Assembly (NCBI GenBank): GCA_029237775.1
Contig: JAQZBR010000001.1
Location: forward strand, 124,001-188,000
From: Bacteroidota bacterium
GTDB lineage: Bacteria; Bacteroidota; Bacteroidia; 2-12-FULL-35-15
DNA length: 64,000 bases
Direction: 5' to 3'
In this document: positions 45,316-54,033 of the stretch, one piece after another
Numbering within the stretch: position 1 is the first letter of the stretch
Layout of the letters: each line of letters begins with the position of its first letter
Program-made: the position numbers and the translations under genes
Notes under the pieces: generated by a model
What the model saw: only the letters and a program-made list of their open reading frames with translations
What the model was told of the DNA's origin: nothing
The model's database searches: none

Positions 45316-45993
45316 GGAAAGGGTATACTCAATTCCGACAATATAAAGGTATTGAGGTGTCGGAACCTCGAATTCTCTCTGCATCAGATAATATAATCCA
45401 AATGTATGCTTGTCGCTCTTTTTATAATCGATACCGGCAATGTAACGTGCACGATGCCATAACCCGTCTGATTCCTGCATACGCGGGTTAACGATCTGAT
45501 ATCGTAATTCCGTGGCGATATAAGGTTGTATGGGCTTATCCAAATCAACCTTAAGAGTAAACTTATGTCTCGAATACCATTCAGGCAGATACCCATCCTC
45601 GCTCGTCTGAACATCACGCACTTCACGTTGCGTCCGGAGGCGGTATGCAAGTATCACTTTTCCGAATTTCTTTCTTAAAGTTAAATCCAGAGTTAGGCGA
45701 TGGCGAAAGCCGATGTTATCATCAATCAAACTCTTTCCGATAAACCTGTAAGACAGTGCAGCTTTAAATACCTTTACAGGCCTGTACTCAACGCCCAAAT
45801 CAGTGTAGAACAGATTGACCCTTGAAAAATTCTCTCTTAAGCGAAACTCCTGGGTTGCAATCAAAGAAAACTTTTTATTCAGTGTCTTATCGAGATTAAA
45901 GGTTGCCCATAAGCCCGCATCATGTGAAATCTGCGCAAAGCTGCTCAGCACGAATGCCGTTGAAATTAAAAGAGCAAATATTTTTTTATTCAT
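45310..45993 (-). CDS. DUF2490 outer-membrane barrel protein
   Basis: 227 residues: signal peptide (1-20), then alternating strands with a recurring 'F..RF...R..Y' pattern: 'ISHDAGLWATFNLDKTLNKK', 'SLIATQEFRLRENFSRVNLF', 'AALSYRFIGK', 'RHRLTLDLTLRKKFG' and a terminal 'QYLYIVGIEYTLSL'. DUF2490 proteins are predicted ~10-12-strand outer-membrane barrels of unknown cargo. Last gene of the seven-gene minus-strand operon that starts with CotH; 19 bases after the DUF4956 gene. Confidence 0.82.
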   Translation of the reverse strand: MNKKIFALLISTAFVLSSFAQISHDAGLWATFNLDKTLNKKFSLIATQEFRLRENFSRVNLFYTDLGVEYRPVKVFKAALSYRFIGKSLIDDNIGFRHRLTLDLTLRKKFGKVILAYRLRTQREVRDVQTSEDGYLPEWYSRHKFTLKVDLDKPIQPYIATELRYQIVNPRMQESDGLWHRARYIAGIDYKKSDKHTFGLYYLMQREFEVPTPQYLYIVGIEYTLSL

Positions 45994-46012
45994 AATTCTG
46001 AGTTTAACGCTT

Positions 46013-46639
46013 CTATTTTGTGTTGTCGTTATAGAACACTCTGATCACAGCAACATCTTTCAAAAAGTCGATCTTTCCAATAGCTATCCTGTTAATCTTG
46101 ATTCCCATTCTATTCTCCAGATCAGCCATAAGAGCTTCACGGTGAATGGGCTTGATCATCTCAATATTCTCATACTGGATATTCTTTGAAACCTCTTTCT
46201 TCATCAGGAACGTAGTTTCCAATGCGAACGTTGATAACAGTATGATCGCGTTGATAAATGCAAGCTCCACCCAGGTTCCCTTACTCAATGCGGTTATCAG
46301 ACCCATCGCAATAACAAGGAAAAGATAGGTCATGTCCTTTGAAGAGATCCCTTCAGTTCTGTATTTAAGCATGGAGAATACAGCGAAGAGACCAAAGGCC
46401 GCACCCATACTCATATCAGATTTGTTAAGAATGAACGTGATCAGGAAGATGATCAGGTTGAAAATAAACAAGGTGAAAAAATTCTCACGGTTCTTATAAA
46501 CCGGGAAATACAGAAAACGGATCAGAATAAAAACCGAAATAAGGTCGATCGTTAATCGGATAAAAAATTTCGGGCCCAGTTTGTCAAACATTGTAAAGTT
46601 TGACAAATTCTCATCATTAATGACTTGCAATAGTACCAT
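46013..46639 (-). CDS. DUF4956 multi-pass inner-membrane protein
   Basis: 208 residues. Four to five transmembrane helices between residues about 28 and 140 ('FIRLTIDLISVFILIRFLYF', 'LFIFNLIIFLITFIL', 'MTYLFLVIAMGLITALS', 'LAFINAIILLSTFALETTFL'), a charged loop with 'GAAFGLFAVFSMLKYRTEGI' between, and a C-terminal cytoplasmic domain of ~65 residues ('MADLENRMGIKINRIAIGKI'). In many bacteria DUF4956 genes neighbour VTC-domain and CotH genes. Here its start overlaps the VTC gene by 23 bases, so the two are probably co-translated. A role as membrane partner or channel for polyphosphate, as VTC1 is in yeast, is inferred, not shown. Confidence 0.87.
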   Translation of the reverse strand: MVLLQVINDENLSNFTMFDKLGPKFFIRLTIDLISVFILIRFLYFPVYKNRENFFTLFIFNLIIFLITFILNKSDMSMGAAFGLFAVFSMLKYRTEGISSKDMTYLFLVIAMGLITALSKGTWVELAFINAIILLSTFALETTFLMKKEVSKNIQYENIEMIKPIHREALMADLENRMGIKINRIAIGKIDFLKDVAVIRVFYNDNTK

Positions 46640-47381
46640 TGAGTATCTTTTTAATTGTTATTAATTTTGGTTTGAAATTATTGTATTTAACTCTGTCGAA
46701 TAAACTGATCACCCCGTAGCAATACTTGCTCATTGAGCCTTCACGGATATGATGCTTCTTCATTAGCCTGATAAAAGAAGAGACCAGCGCTTTGTCCTGC
46801 TTCACCTCCGCTATCACAAGATTATGTATTGTTTTATCAACCTGTTCATTCTTAAATGTAAGATCCACATCGATTGTTACGCGCTCAGGCGAATTCCTGT
46901 TCACCAACGTGATCCGTGAATAATTCACCCAAAGCTTCGCCTCAAGATTAGCAGCCTGCAAAGGTGTTTTTTCTTTTAAAAGATCCTCTGCAGAATCCAC
47001 AATTAATCCATCGATCTTTTTCTGCTTAACGCGGTCTTTTATAGTACGGCCTTTATTATTCTTGTATTTCACTTCAAAAAAATGAAGCTCCGATTCAACA
47101 TATTTCCTGCATCGTACCTTATATCTTCCCGGCTTGCCGCGATGATGACATAAATAGAGATCAAAATTCTTTGTATCAAAATAAAGCGACTCATAACGAC
47201 TGATACGGTGACCGTTTACATCAAGCACACGGTAATCATCCTTTATTGCTTCAAGGAACGCGGGAAGGTTATCGAGACGAAAAACATATTTGGTATCGGT
47301 GCGATCCATAAGCTTTACATTGTCCATCTCCTTCAGGGTGATGGACGTAAAACTGTTTAATATCTCGTGCACTTTATCCAT
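46617..47381 (-). CDS. VTC-domain protein (predicted polyphosphate polymerase)
   Basis: 254 residues, cytoplasmic tunnel-fold enzyme of the triphosphate-tunnel (TTM) superfamily. Substrate-binding basic residues are in place: 'LMDRTDTKYVFRL' (R27, K31), 'ESLYFDTKNFDLYL', 'GRYKVRCRKYVESELHFFEV', 'KYKNNKGRTIKDRVKQ', 'RVTIDVDLTFKN' and 'LVIAEVKQDK' (acidic/basic lid). Yeast Vtc4 uses this fold to polymerise ATP gamma-phosphate into polyphosphate. No SPX domain is attached. Overlaps the DUF4956 gene by 23 bases, giving a two-part polymerase/membrane unit. Confidence 0.88.
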   Translation of the reverse strand: MDKVHEILNSFTSITLKEMDNVKLMDRTDTKYVFRLDNLPAFLEAIKDDYRVLDVNGHRISRYESLYFDTKNFDLYLCHHRGKPGRYKVRCRKYVESELHFFEVKYKNNKGRTIKDRVKQKKIDGLIVDSAEDLLKEKTPLQAANLEAKLWVNYSRITLVNRNSPERVTIDVDLTFKNEQVDKTIHNLVIAEVKQDKALVSSFIRLMKKHHIREGSMSKYCYGVISLFDRVKYNNFKPKLITIKKILNGTIASH

Positions 47382-47396
47382 TATTCGTATTCGTAA

Positions 47397-47963
47397 TTAG
47401 TATTCGTAAGTATATTTTTTCACAGCAATGACAGCTCCATTTGCATCTGTCGTTTTCTTTTCGATCTTCATTCCGTTCTTATCGTATGTATAGATCGACT
47501 TTTTAATCATCTTTCCTGATTCATCCATAGAGATCTCATACGTATGATCGCCTTTTGCACTGTAACCATGCTGAATTTTCTCGATCAGCTTTCCACGGCC
47601 GTCATAAACGGTTTCAATCGTTTTATCCTTATTCGAATTATACTCGGTCAGAACTTTTTTCTTAACATTTCCTTTCTCGTCATAGATCACATCTTCTATC
47701 GGATCGTCATTCTTATTGAACCTGTGTGACTCTTTCTTCTTAAAAGTACCGTCTTTATTATATTCCATCAGCTCGATCACATTACCCGCATTGTCGTATT
47801 TCTCATAAGAATCGGTGCGCGACTTTTCTTTTCCATCCGTCATTTCAGTTACATTCACGGTGATGGATTTAATTTTATACTTTTTTATCTTCTTGCTCTG
47901 CGCGTTTCCAATGGAAAACGACAGAAGAAATAAAAGAGCGGTTATGCTGAGTTGAAATTTCAT
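47397..47963 (-). CDS. Secreted YD/MORN-like repeat protein
   Basis: 188 residues: signal peptide (1-21) and then about seven short repeats of the type 'Y.YDxxGNxIExxxYxxDG': 'DSYEKYDNAGNVIELMEYNK', 'DVIYDEKGNVKKKVLTEYNS', 'TVYDGRGKLIEKIQHGY', 'YTYDKNGMKIEKKTTDANG'. Such repeats resemble RHS/YD or YwqK-type beta strands, and Bacteroidetes often use them in periplasmic or surface proteins. It starts 3 bases after the stop of the upstream lipoprotein gene. No enzymatic motif. Confidence 0.75.
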   Translation of the reverse strand: MKFQLSITALLFLLSFSIGNAQSKKIKKYKIKSITVNVTEMTDGKEKSRTDSYEKYDNAGNVIELMEYNKDGTFKKKESHRFNKNDDPIEDVIYDEKGNVKKKVLTEYNSNKDKTIETVYDGRGKLIEKIQHGYSAKGDHTYEISMDESGKMIKKSIYTYDKNGMKIEKKTTDANGAVIAVKKYTYEY

Positions 47964-47966
47964 AAT

Positions 47967-48401
47967 TTATTGGTATGTAAAAATTTGAATGCTCCCTGCG
48001 TCTACAGCTTCTTTTTTGTCACTGATCTTTACTTCCTTGATTATAGCAAACTTAGGAACATCTACATTTCCGGTCGAATCTTTTGAATAAGCGTAGATCT
48101 TATAATTTCCGGGACGCAGATATTTGAATTCAAATTTCCCTTCCCCATTCGTCTCAACTTTATCACCATATGCGAACTCATTGCCGTAAATTATATAAAC
48201 ATCCTCGAAAGCGGCCACGTAATCATGCCACGTTCCGGGTGTATAGAAAGGAGGTAATATAGGAGATGTTATTCTTTTTTTTCCTACTACCATTCCGTGG
48301 ATAGAGGCTTTACCACCTGTTCCCTCTTCTTTTTTACAGGAGCTGGCGCTCAACAGGAAGGTTATCGATAGAAGGCTGATCAGTGATTTATATATGTTCA
48401 T
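47967..48401 (-). CDS. Lipoprotein with carboxypeptidase-regulatory-like fold, paralogue 1
   Basis: 144 residues. Lipobox SASSC at Cys22 ('KKEEGTGGKASIHGMVVGK' follows). The mature part is a single beta-sandwich: 'FEDVYIIYGNEFAYGDKVET', 'GEGKFEFKYLRPGNYKIYAY', 'IKEVKISDKKEAVDAGSIQI', the pattern of transthyretin-like/CarbopepD_reg domains ('dG.F.f..L.pG.Y.i'). Close to the next gene upstream in motif and order, so a tandem duplicate. Partner of the CotH/VTC operon; ligand unknown. Confidence 0.8.
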   Translation of the reverse strand: MNIYKSLISLLSITFLLSASSCKKEEGTGGKASIHGMVVGKKRITSPILPPFYTPGTWHDYVAAFEDVYIIYGNEFAYGDKVETNGEGKFEFKYLRPGNYKIYAYSKDSTGNVDVPKFAIIKEVKISDKKEAVDAGSIQIFTYQ

Positions 48402-48415
48402 AATGCTGATTTGAT

Positions 48416-48826
48416 TTAATTATAAATAACAATAACTCCCAGGTCTTTTGCCCCTTTTTTGCTAAGGTCAACGGTTGTTTTGATACTTGTAATCCCAGAA
48501 ACGGAAGTACGAGTTGTATCTTTAGATTCAAGATATACCGTGTAAGAGCCTGCACGCAGATAGTTGAATTCAAATGAACCGTCAGGGCCGCTTTTTGTTT
48601 TAGCACCGTAACCAATGTCGTCACCGAAGATCAGGTATACATCTTTTTCAACACCCGCGTATTCGCTCTTAAGAACGTATTGATCCTCCGGATCATTGAG
48701 CGTGTTATAATTCTCGATCCACACTTTTCCTTTGATGGAGGCCTTACCGCCCTCTCCGGGACCTTTGTTACAGGAGACTATCGTAAGTGCAATGAACAGC
48801 AACGATAAGTACAGAATTTTCTTCAT
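48416..48826 (-). CDS. Lipoprotein with carboxypeptidase-regulatory-like fold, paralogue 2
   Basis: 136 residues. Lipobox TIVSC at Cys19, then 'NKGPGEGGKASIKGKVW'. Shares with paralogue 1 the 'GGKASIxGxV' start, the 'DVYLIFGDDIGYGAKTKSG' strand pair, and 'DGSFEFNYLRAGSYTVYLES'. It sits between CotH (79 bases upstream) and paralogue 1 (14 bases). Two copies with the same anchor and fold but different loops suggest two surfaces for binding, an inference only. Confidence 0.8.
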   Translation of the reverse strand: MKKILYLSLLFIALTIVSCNKGPGEGGKASIKGKVWIENYNTLNDPEDQYVLKSEYAGVEKDVYLIFGDDIGYGAKTKSGPDGSFEFNYLRAGSYTVYLESKDTTRTSVSGITSIKTTVDLSKKGAKDLGVIVIYN

Positions 48827-48905
48827 AGATCTATTTTTAATTATCAGTCTTTAATAAATTGTAATTACAATATTAAATAAATTCCGACTGGTTTTAAGCT
48901 TTCAT

Positions 48906-51900
48906 TTAATTCCCGGAAGTTTTTATAAGTTTTATTATTTCCGAATTATCATCCGTTTTAAACTCTATAAAGTAGACTCCCTGGGCAAGAGCAAGGTTTT
49001 CAGCTTCAAACCTTACAGTATAGCTTCCTGCCTTTTGATTTACCGGAGAAACCATCTCGGCAACTTCCTGCCCAAACACAGTATATAACTTTATGCCAAC
49101 CTTGGAATCAACTGCCAGCTGATAGTTCAGGGTGAGGTCGCTGCTGAAAGGATTTGGAAACACATTGATTCCTGCCTCCAGGGGCGAGAAATAAGCGATG
49201 AACGTATCATCATTTTCGATATTCAGATTAATTGAGCTTGCCGGATCGTTCTGGCTGAGATTTGAATTAGCACCCCAGTATTTAAAATTATAACCTGCAT
49301 TGGGGCTCGCGGTAATGGTCACAGGCACCCCGTCAAAATACACCCCGCTCCACGGAAACGTTTCCGGAGTGATCGTACTGATCTTAATTGTTCCTGCACC
49401 CGCAGGGGAAACATCCAGAGTTACATCCACCTGTTTTACAAGGCCGAATTGTTCCATGATCTGAGTTCTTGCAATGCTGATCCTCGCGTCCGAAAATTGA
49501 AGCATTGTATCGATTTCCGATCTCCATTCCGGAACATCATCAGCCCTTCCGACAAACAAAGGAAATGGTGAACTATTTCCCCAACGATCAAAATGTCTTT
49601 CCATTTCAGGTTCCATTTCATCCCGCAGATCAAAGGCGGTTTTACGTATTGCCGAAGGCTGAAACATAGTATTCATGAGGTCTGCGTAGCGATCAACAAA
49701 ATAATTTCGAAAAGTTGTGTTACCCAGCATACCTTTAAGTATACCGGAGTGGGGGTTCGCTGTCGGAGGATCAATAGCTACTCGGAGGAAATTGGTTGTA
49801 TCAGCCGCAACCGGTGAAAATGATTTTGCAAAACCAAGTGAAAGATCCGTATCCCATAATATATATCTCCACTTACCTGCCGGCTCATTTGGCCGCCAGA
49901 ATTTAATATTATTTGTATAAGCACCCAACCAGTCAATATTGATGATATACGTTTCTGTGATCATATAATCGCAGAAGTTCTCAATGTCCAGCATTGATTC
50001 CGCCTTGCTGTAGTTCGAATCAACCGACATATCACTCGTCCGGATGAAACCGGCCATATTTAAGAATGCGGTGTTTGAGCCCTCAATGATGTCTCCGTCA
50101 AACTGCAGAAAATCTATATCGTTTTCAGAAACTCCGCTATTGCTTTCAATATAATGTTTGTCCTGGCGCTCCCGGATCTCATACACTCCCCAATACTTTC
50201 CATTTATAAACAATACACAGGGCTCACCATCCATCACATCAAGATGCGTACTTTTCAATGCATTCTTTTGATTGAACCTGTCGCGCATGTGCGCTGTGTT
50301 CCAGTCAGAGCCGGCATTTCTGATGTTAAATGTTTTATACTTGGTTATGCCGGGCTTGTCAGGAAACAAACGGTAATTCACCGTGGAGCCTTTATAGTTG
50401 TCACTTGTTTTCACAGTGAAACCTTTCTGCGGCCATGCTTTTGAATAGTTCCCCTGTATTGCGATCGAAGATGGCGTTTCAAAACCTATATCTCCGTCCT
50501 TTTCAAAATACTCAATATTTGCAGGCCTTTCCCATCCTTTCCAAAAGTTGGCCCCGGCAAATGGTAAGTTCACAGTATCTGCTCCGGGCCCCATTTCATA
50601 GATGCCATAATTATAATCGAACAGATTATATGGGTCACTGGTCAATGAAATTACCGGCAAGGAAATATCCTCATTGATGAAATAAGTGTTCGTCATTACC
50701 TCACCCGGTAATGCAAAAGGATTGGAAGAATAAACACGGGCTCTAACCACAGTTGTTGAATCTATTTGCAATGGAGAAGAATAGATCTGAGAGCTTTGTT
50801 TCGGATCTGAACCATCGGTTGTATACCTCACGATTCCTGATGAAGAGGCCAATGAAGTGGTTTGTGCTGAATTATAAAATCCGGGAGGCAATGAAAACAC
50901 AGGCCTTCCCATATAGTTAGTATAGAAATTTGAAATGGTGTTTGTTGTATCAGGGCTGGGAGTTTCAAAATAATATTCGCTGACCGCCCCATCAGGCCTT
51001 CTTCCGTAAGTATTATTAATCTGCATATCAGGAATTGTATCTAAATCCTTTATGTTTCCGGATGCATCTGTAAGCTTAAGAATTTGTCCGGTGCTCTTCA
51101 GATCGAAATCAGTGTGAAGGTTCACATCAGCCGGAAAAGGAAAGTAGGTTACGGTTGTATCATTCACTCCAATAAGAAAATAAGGAATCGCAGAAAGGTC
51201 ATCCAGTCCGTTTGAAGTGCTGTGCACCTGAATGCTGAAAACATTCAGTCCCGGCTTTAACGCAGAATCGATCAGAGCCGGAGAAACAAAATATGCTCCT
51301 GAGAATTGGCCATTCTGGTAGGACGTAGCTTCGTGTTCATCATAAGCCAGCGTATTGAAGTCTGGATGATCACCGTAAACACCTATATTTGAACGTGCGA
51401 TCTCCACATCATTCAGATATGCGACAAAACCATCATCATAGTCAAGCAGTATCAACGCGGTGGGGATCTTGCTTGTATCTGCCACAGTAAAAGCTTTACG
51501 CATAAAGACTGAATATGCAGGTGCGATAATCGTTGAATCATCGCCATCACCATAACCGATTCCACCGGCACCTGTTTGCCAGGATGCGTCATTAAAACTT
51601 ATGGAGCGCCAGTTAGCGGGAGGGTTTGCAATTGTGCCGCGAAAATATTTCCATGGATTATTTGCATACACCGGGACTTCCCAATGATCGAAATAAGCTT
51701 TATGATTCTTACCTGAACAGAAAACTGTAAGGTAATCGTGAGGCTTGATGATGACAGCAGGGAATGTCCAGGAGTTAGTATTGGTCTGCTCTGTGCGTGA
51801 AATCGTATAACCTTGCATGTTCACAGGAAGCGAAGAAGTATTGTAGAATTCGATCCAGTCCTCCTGGTCACCATCCTCATCTATGTAAGATGAAACCGTG

Positions 51901-51992
51901 GCGCTTGAAACTTCATTGATGACGATCTGAGCCTCGGATGAAAGCGATGAGAATAAAGCAAGAAATAGAATTGCGGTGTAGTTTTTTACCAT
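48906..51992 (-). CDS. CotH kinase-family protein with lamin-tail domain and T9SS sorting domain
   Basis: 1028 residues. Signal peptide 1-21; lamin-tail domain about 22-120 ('IVINEVSSATVSSYIDEDGD'); beta module with 'YFRGTIANPPANWRSISFND'; a chitobiase-like domain ('RYTTDGSDPKQSSQIYSS'); the CotH domain about 455-790 with 'WGVYEIRERQDKHYIESNSG', catalytic-type Asp687 in 'NIDWLGAYTNNIKFW' and metal-type Asp714/Asp716 in 'ILWDTDLSLGF'; an InlB-type repeat; and a CTD ('INVFPNPFSSDLTLNYQ ... GVYFIEFKTDD'). Spore-coat CotH phosphorylates coat proteins with ATP. The CTD predicts export to the surface, where ATP is scarce, so the true phosphate donor is an open question. First gene of the operon. 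Confidence 0.9.
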   Translation of the reverse strand: MVKNYTAILFLALFSSLSSEAQIVINEVSSATVSSYIDEDGDQEDWIEFYNTSSLPVNMQGYTISRTEQTNTNSWTFPAVIIKPHDYLTVFCSGKNHKAYFDHWEVPVYANNPWKYFRGTIANPPANWRSISFNDASWQTGAGGIGYGDGDDSTIIAPAYSVFMRKAFTVADTSKIPTALILLDYDDGFVAYLNDVEIARSNIGVYGDHPDFNTLAYDEHEATSYQNGQFSGAYFVSPALIDSALKPGLNVFSIQVHSTSNGLDDLSAIPYFLIGVNDTTVTYFPFPADVNLHTDFDLKSTGQILKLTDASGNIKDLDTIPDMQINNTYGRRPDGAVSEYYFETPSPDTTNTISNFYTNYMGRPVFSLPPGFYNSAQTTSLASSSGIVRYTTDGSDPKQSSQIYSSPLQIDSTTVVRARVYSSNPFALPGEVMTNTYFINEDISLPVISLTSDPYNLFDYNYGIYEMGPGADTVNLPFAGANFWKGWERPANIEYFEKDGDIGFETPSSIAIQGNYSKAWPQKGFTVKTSDNYKGSTVNYRLFPDKPGITKYKTFNIRNAGSDWNTAHMRDRFNQKNALKSTHLDVMDGEPCVLFINGKYWGVYEIRERQDKHYIESNSGVSENDIDFLQFDGDIIEGSNTAFLNMAGFIRTSDMSVDSNYSKAESMLDIENFCDYMITETYIINIDWLGAYTNNIKFWRPNEPAGKWRYILWDTDLSLGFAKSFSPVAADTTNFLRVAIDPPTANPHSGILKGMLGNTTFRNYFVDRYADLMNTMFQPSAIRKTAFDLRDEMEPEMERHFDRWGNSSPFPLFVGRADDVPEWRSEIDTMLQFSDARISIARTQIMEQFGLVKQVDVTLDVSPAGAGTIKISTITPETFPWSGVYFDGVPVTITASPNAGYNFKYWGANSNLSQNDPASSINLNIENDDTFIAYFSPLEAGINVFPNPFSSDLTLNYQLAVDSKVGIKLYTVFGQEVAEMVSPVNQKAGSYTVRFEAENLALAQGVYFIEFKTDDNSEIIKLIKTSGN

Positions 51993-52138
51993 GAAGAAAT
52001 GTTGTATAAGTAAATTTACAATATATAATTGTCATTTGCCATAAACATTGGTTATTGGGCGATCAATTGATATTGAGAATGTCATTTCTACGAGGTAACT
52101 AACGATGACGAATAAGAGCTAAGAAAAAAGAAAATCAA

Positions 52139-52146
52139 TATCTTTG
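52139..52146 (+). promoter_or_regulatory. Bacteroidetes -7 box (TATCTTTG) for cdd
   Basis: Exact TAnnTTTG match 19 bases before the ATG of cdd. The -33 element is not evident. Confidence 0.4.
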
Positions 52147-52165
52147 AGAGAAATACTGGTAGAAT

Positions 52166-52657
52166 ATGAGAAAACGTGAACTAAAAATAACATACGCGGA
52201 ATTTGACACTGAAAATGATCTTAAACCGGAAGATCATGAATTATTAAAACGGGCGAGGTCTGCAGCCGAGAGAGCATACGCACCCTACTCTAACTTTTAT
52301 GTCGGTGCAGCATTACGCTTAAAGAACGGTGAAATCATCACAGGAAACAACCAGGAAAATGTAGCTTATCCGAGCGGCTTGTGTGCCGAAAGAGTTGCTA
52401 TCTATGCAGCCGGTGCGCGTTATCCGGATTCAGCTATTGATACAATTGCGGTGACATGCAAATCGAAAGCTTTTGAAGTGAATGAGCCTTTATCGCCTTG
52501 CGGGGCTTGCAGACAGGCAATTGCAGAATATGAGATGAGACACAAAACAAATATCCGCATTCTATTGGCAGGAGAAAAAGGGATCATCAGAATGGTAGAA
52601 AGCATTTCGGATCTTTTGCCATTTATGTTTAAAGCTGAGGAGTTGAAGAAAAGTTAA
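52166..52657 (+). CDS. cdd: Cytidine deaminase
   Basis: 163 residues, tetrameric-type CDA. It deaminates cytidine/deoxycytidine to uridine for pyrimidine salvage. Zinc ligands and catalytic Glu: 'YPSGLCAERVAIYAAG' (Cys-Ala-Glu) and 'SPCGACRQAIAEYE' (two Cys). N-terminal 'YAPYSNFYVGAALRLKNGEI' is the substrate loop. In flavobacterial gldJ-porU-porV loci cdd and pdhA follow porV, as I recall; here the order is the same but the CotH/VTC operon lies between. Confidence 0.95.
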   Translation: MRKRELKITYAEFDTENDLKPEDHELLKRARSAAERAYAPYSNFYVGAALRLKNGEIITGNNQENVAYPSGLCAERVAIYAAGARYPDSAIDTIAVTCKSKAFEVNEPLSPCGACRQAIAEYEMRHKTNIRILLAGEKGIIRMVESISDLLPFMFKAEELKKS

Positions 52658-52980
52658 TAGTTGATAGTTCGTGGTTCGTAGTTCGTAGACGGGTAAGGCA
52701 ATGTTCCGAAATTCTTAGGTTGGAGTTGGTAGTTCGGAGTTCGTAGACGGTAACGGAATGTTTTCAAATCCTTAAAATAAGAATATTTGTCGGAATGATT
52801 AAAGAGCATCTTCCCTTACTACAATCAGCTCCCTCCTTTCAGGAGGGTTGGAGTGGTGGAAGACGAAATAAAATTACAGGAGTGATTTCCAGGTGTAAAT
52901 AAAGGATTTCCGGGCCGGAAATAAGTGTTTAGAATTTAGGATTATTATTGTTAAATTTGTGATCCTACACAAATCAGCAA
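52658..52980. repeat. 323-base non-coding gap with direct repeats and a hairpin
   Basis: No gene. AGTTCGTAGACGG occurs exactly at 52680-52692 and 52738-52750, and the ~25 bases after each copy are similar (TAAGGCAATGTTCC.. and TAACGGAATGTTTTC..), giving a decayed ~58-base direct repeat. CCCTCCT (52831-52837) pairs with AGGAGGG (52841-52847) as a 7-base stem with no T tail. The end of the gap holds the pdhA -7 box. Confidence 0.6.
52952..52959 (+). promoter_or_regulatory. Bacteroidetes -7 box (TAAATTTG) for pdhA
   Basis: Exact TAnnTTTG match 21 bases before the ATG of pdhA. Confidence 0.45.
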
Positions 52981-54027
52981 ATGGAAAAAGTAGCAAGCAA
53001 AACGAAAAAAGCAGAAGCAGTGGCAGACAGCAAATCAAAGACAAAATTCAGCAAGGAAACATACATCAAATGGTATGAGTCGATGCTCTTAATGCGCAAG
53101 TTCGAAGAGAAAACAGGGCATTTATACATTCAGCAAAAGATCAGAGGCTTCTGCCATTTATACATCGGACAGGAAGCTTTGGTAGCAGGAGCTGTTTCGG
53201 CAATTCGTCCTGAAGACCGTATGATCACAGCTTACCGCGATCACGCACATCCGATAGGGCGCGGAATGCATCCTAAATATGTGATGGCAGAAATGATGGC
53301 AAAGATCACCGGATGCTCAAAAGGTAAAGGTGGTTCGATGCACATTTTCTCGAAAGAGTTTAACTTTTTTGGCGGACATGGGATCGTGGGCGGACAAATT
53401 CCTTTAGGAGCCGGAATCGCTTTCGCAGATAAATACAACGGGAATGATAACGTGACTTTATGTTACATGGGTGACGGAGCTGTACGCCAGGGTGCTTTAC
53501 ACGAAGCATTCAACATGGCCATGCTTTGGAAATTACCTGTGATCTTCATTATCGAAAACAACAATTACGCGATGGGAACATCCGTAGAACGTACTTCAAA
53601 CGTGCACGAACTTTATAAGATCGGTGCAAGTTATGAAATGCCTTCGAAAGCTGTTGACGGCATGAGCTGCGAAACAGTTCATGAAGCAATAGAAGAAGCG
53701 GTAACCCGTGCACGCAAAGGCGATGGCCCTACTCTACTTGAGATGAAGACATACCGTTACAAAGGCCACTCTATGAGTGATGCACAGACGTACAGGACAA
53801 AAGACGAAGTAAAAGAATACCAAGCAAAAGATCCAATTGAAAAAGTTCTTGCGACAATCAAAAAGAACAAATGGATGAGCGATGCAGACATCGAAGCAGC
53901 AGAAAAAAAGGTAGATGATATCGTTGCAGAGTCGGTTCAATTTGGTGAAGAGTCTCCGTATCCTACACCGGATGAATTGTTCAAGGATGTTTATGATCAA
54001 AGTGATTATCCTTATATAGTTGATTAA
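52981..54027 (+). CDS. pdhA: Pyruvate dehydrogenase E1 component, alpha subunit
   Basis: 348 residues. With E1-beta it decarboxylates pyruvate on thiamine diphosphate and passes the acetyl group to the lipoyl arms of E2. Signatures: 'RKFEEKTGHLYIQQKIRGF', 'YIGQEALVAGAVSAIRPEDR', the ThDP fold 'CYMGDGAVRQGALHEAFNMA', 'IIENNNYAMGTS' and the phosphorylation-loop region 'TYRYKGHSMSDAQTYRTKDE'. The first ~20 residues are Lys-rich and disordered. pdhC follows after a foreign-looking insertion. The E1-beta gene is not in the window. Confidence 0.96.
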   Translation: MEKVASKTKKAEAVADSKSKTKFSKETYIKWYESMLLMRKFEEKTGHLYIQQKIRGFCHLYIGQEALVAGAVSAIRPEDRMITAYRDHAHPIGRGMHPKYVMAEMMAKITGCSKGKGGSMHIFSKEFNFFGGHGIVGGQIPLGAGIAFADKYNGNDNVTLCYMGDGAVRQGALHEAFNMAMLWKLPVIFIIENNNYAMGTSVERTSNVHELYKIGASYEMPSKAVDGMSCETVHEAIEEAVTRARKGDGPTLLEMKTYRYKGHSMSDAQTYRTKDEVKEYQAKDPIEKVLATIKKNKWMSDADIEAAEKKVDDIVAESVQFGEESPYPTPDELFKDVYDQSDYPYIVD

Positions 54028-54033
54028 TGAATG

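Noticed and set aside
52831-52847. CCCTCCT...AGGAGGG hairpin as the terminator of cdd
   Set aside because: No T run after the stem and it lies 174 bases downstream; better seen as an extragenic palindrome.
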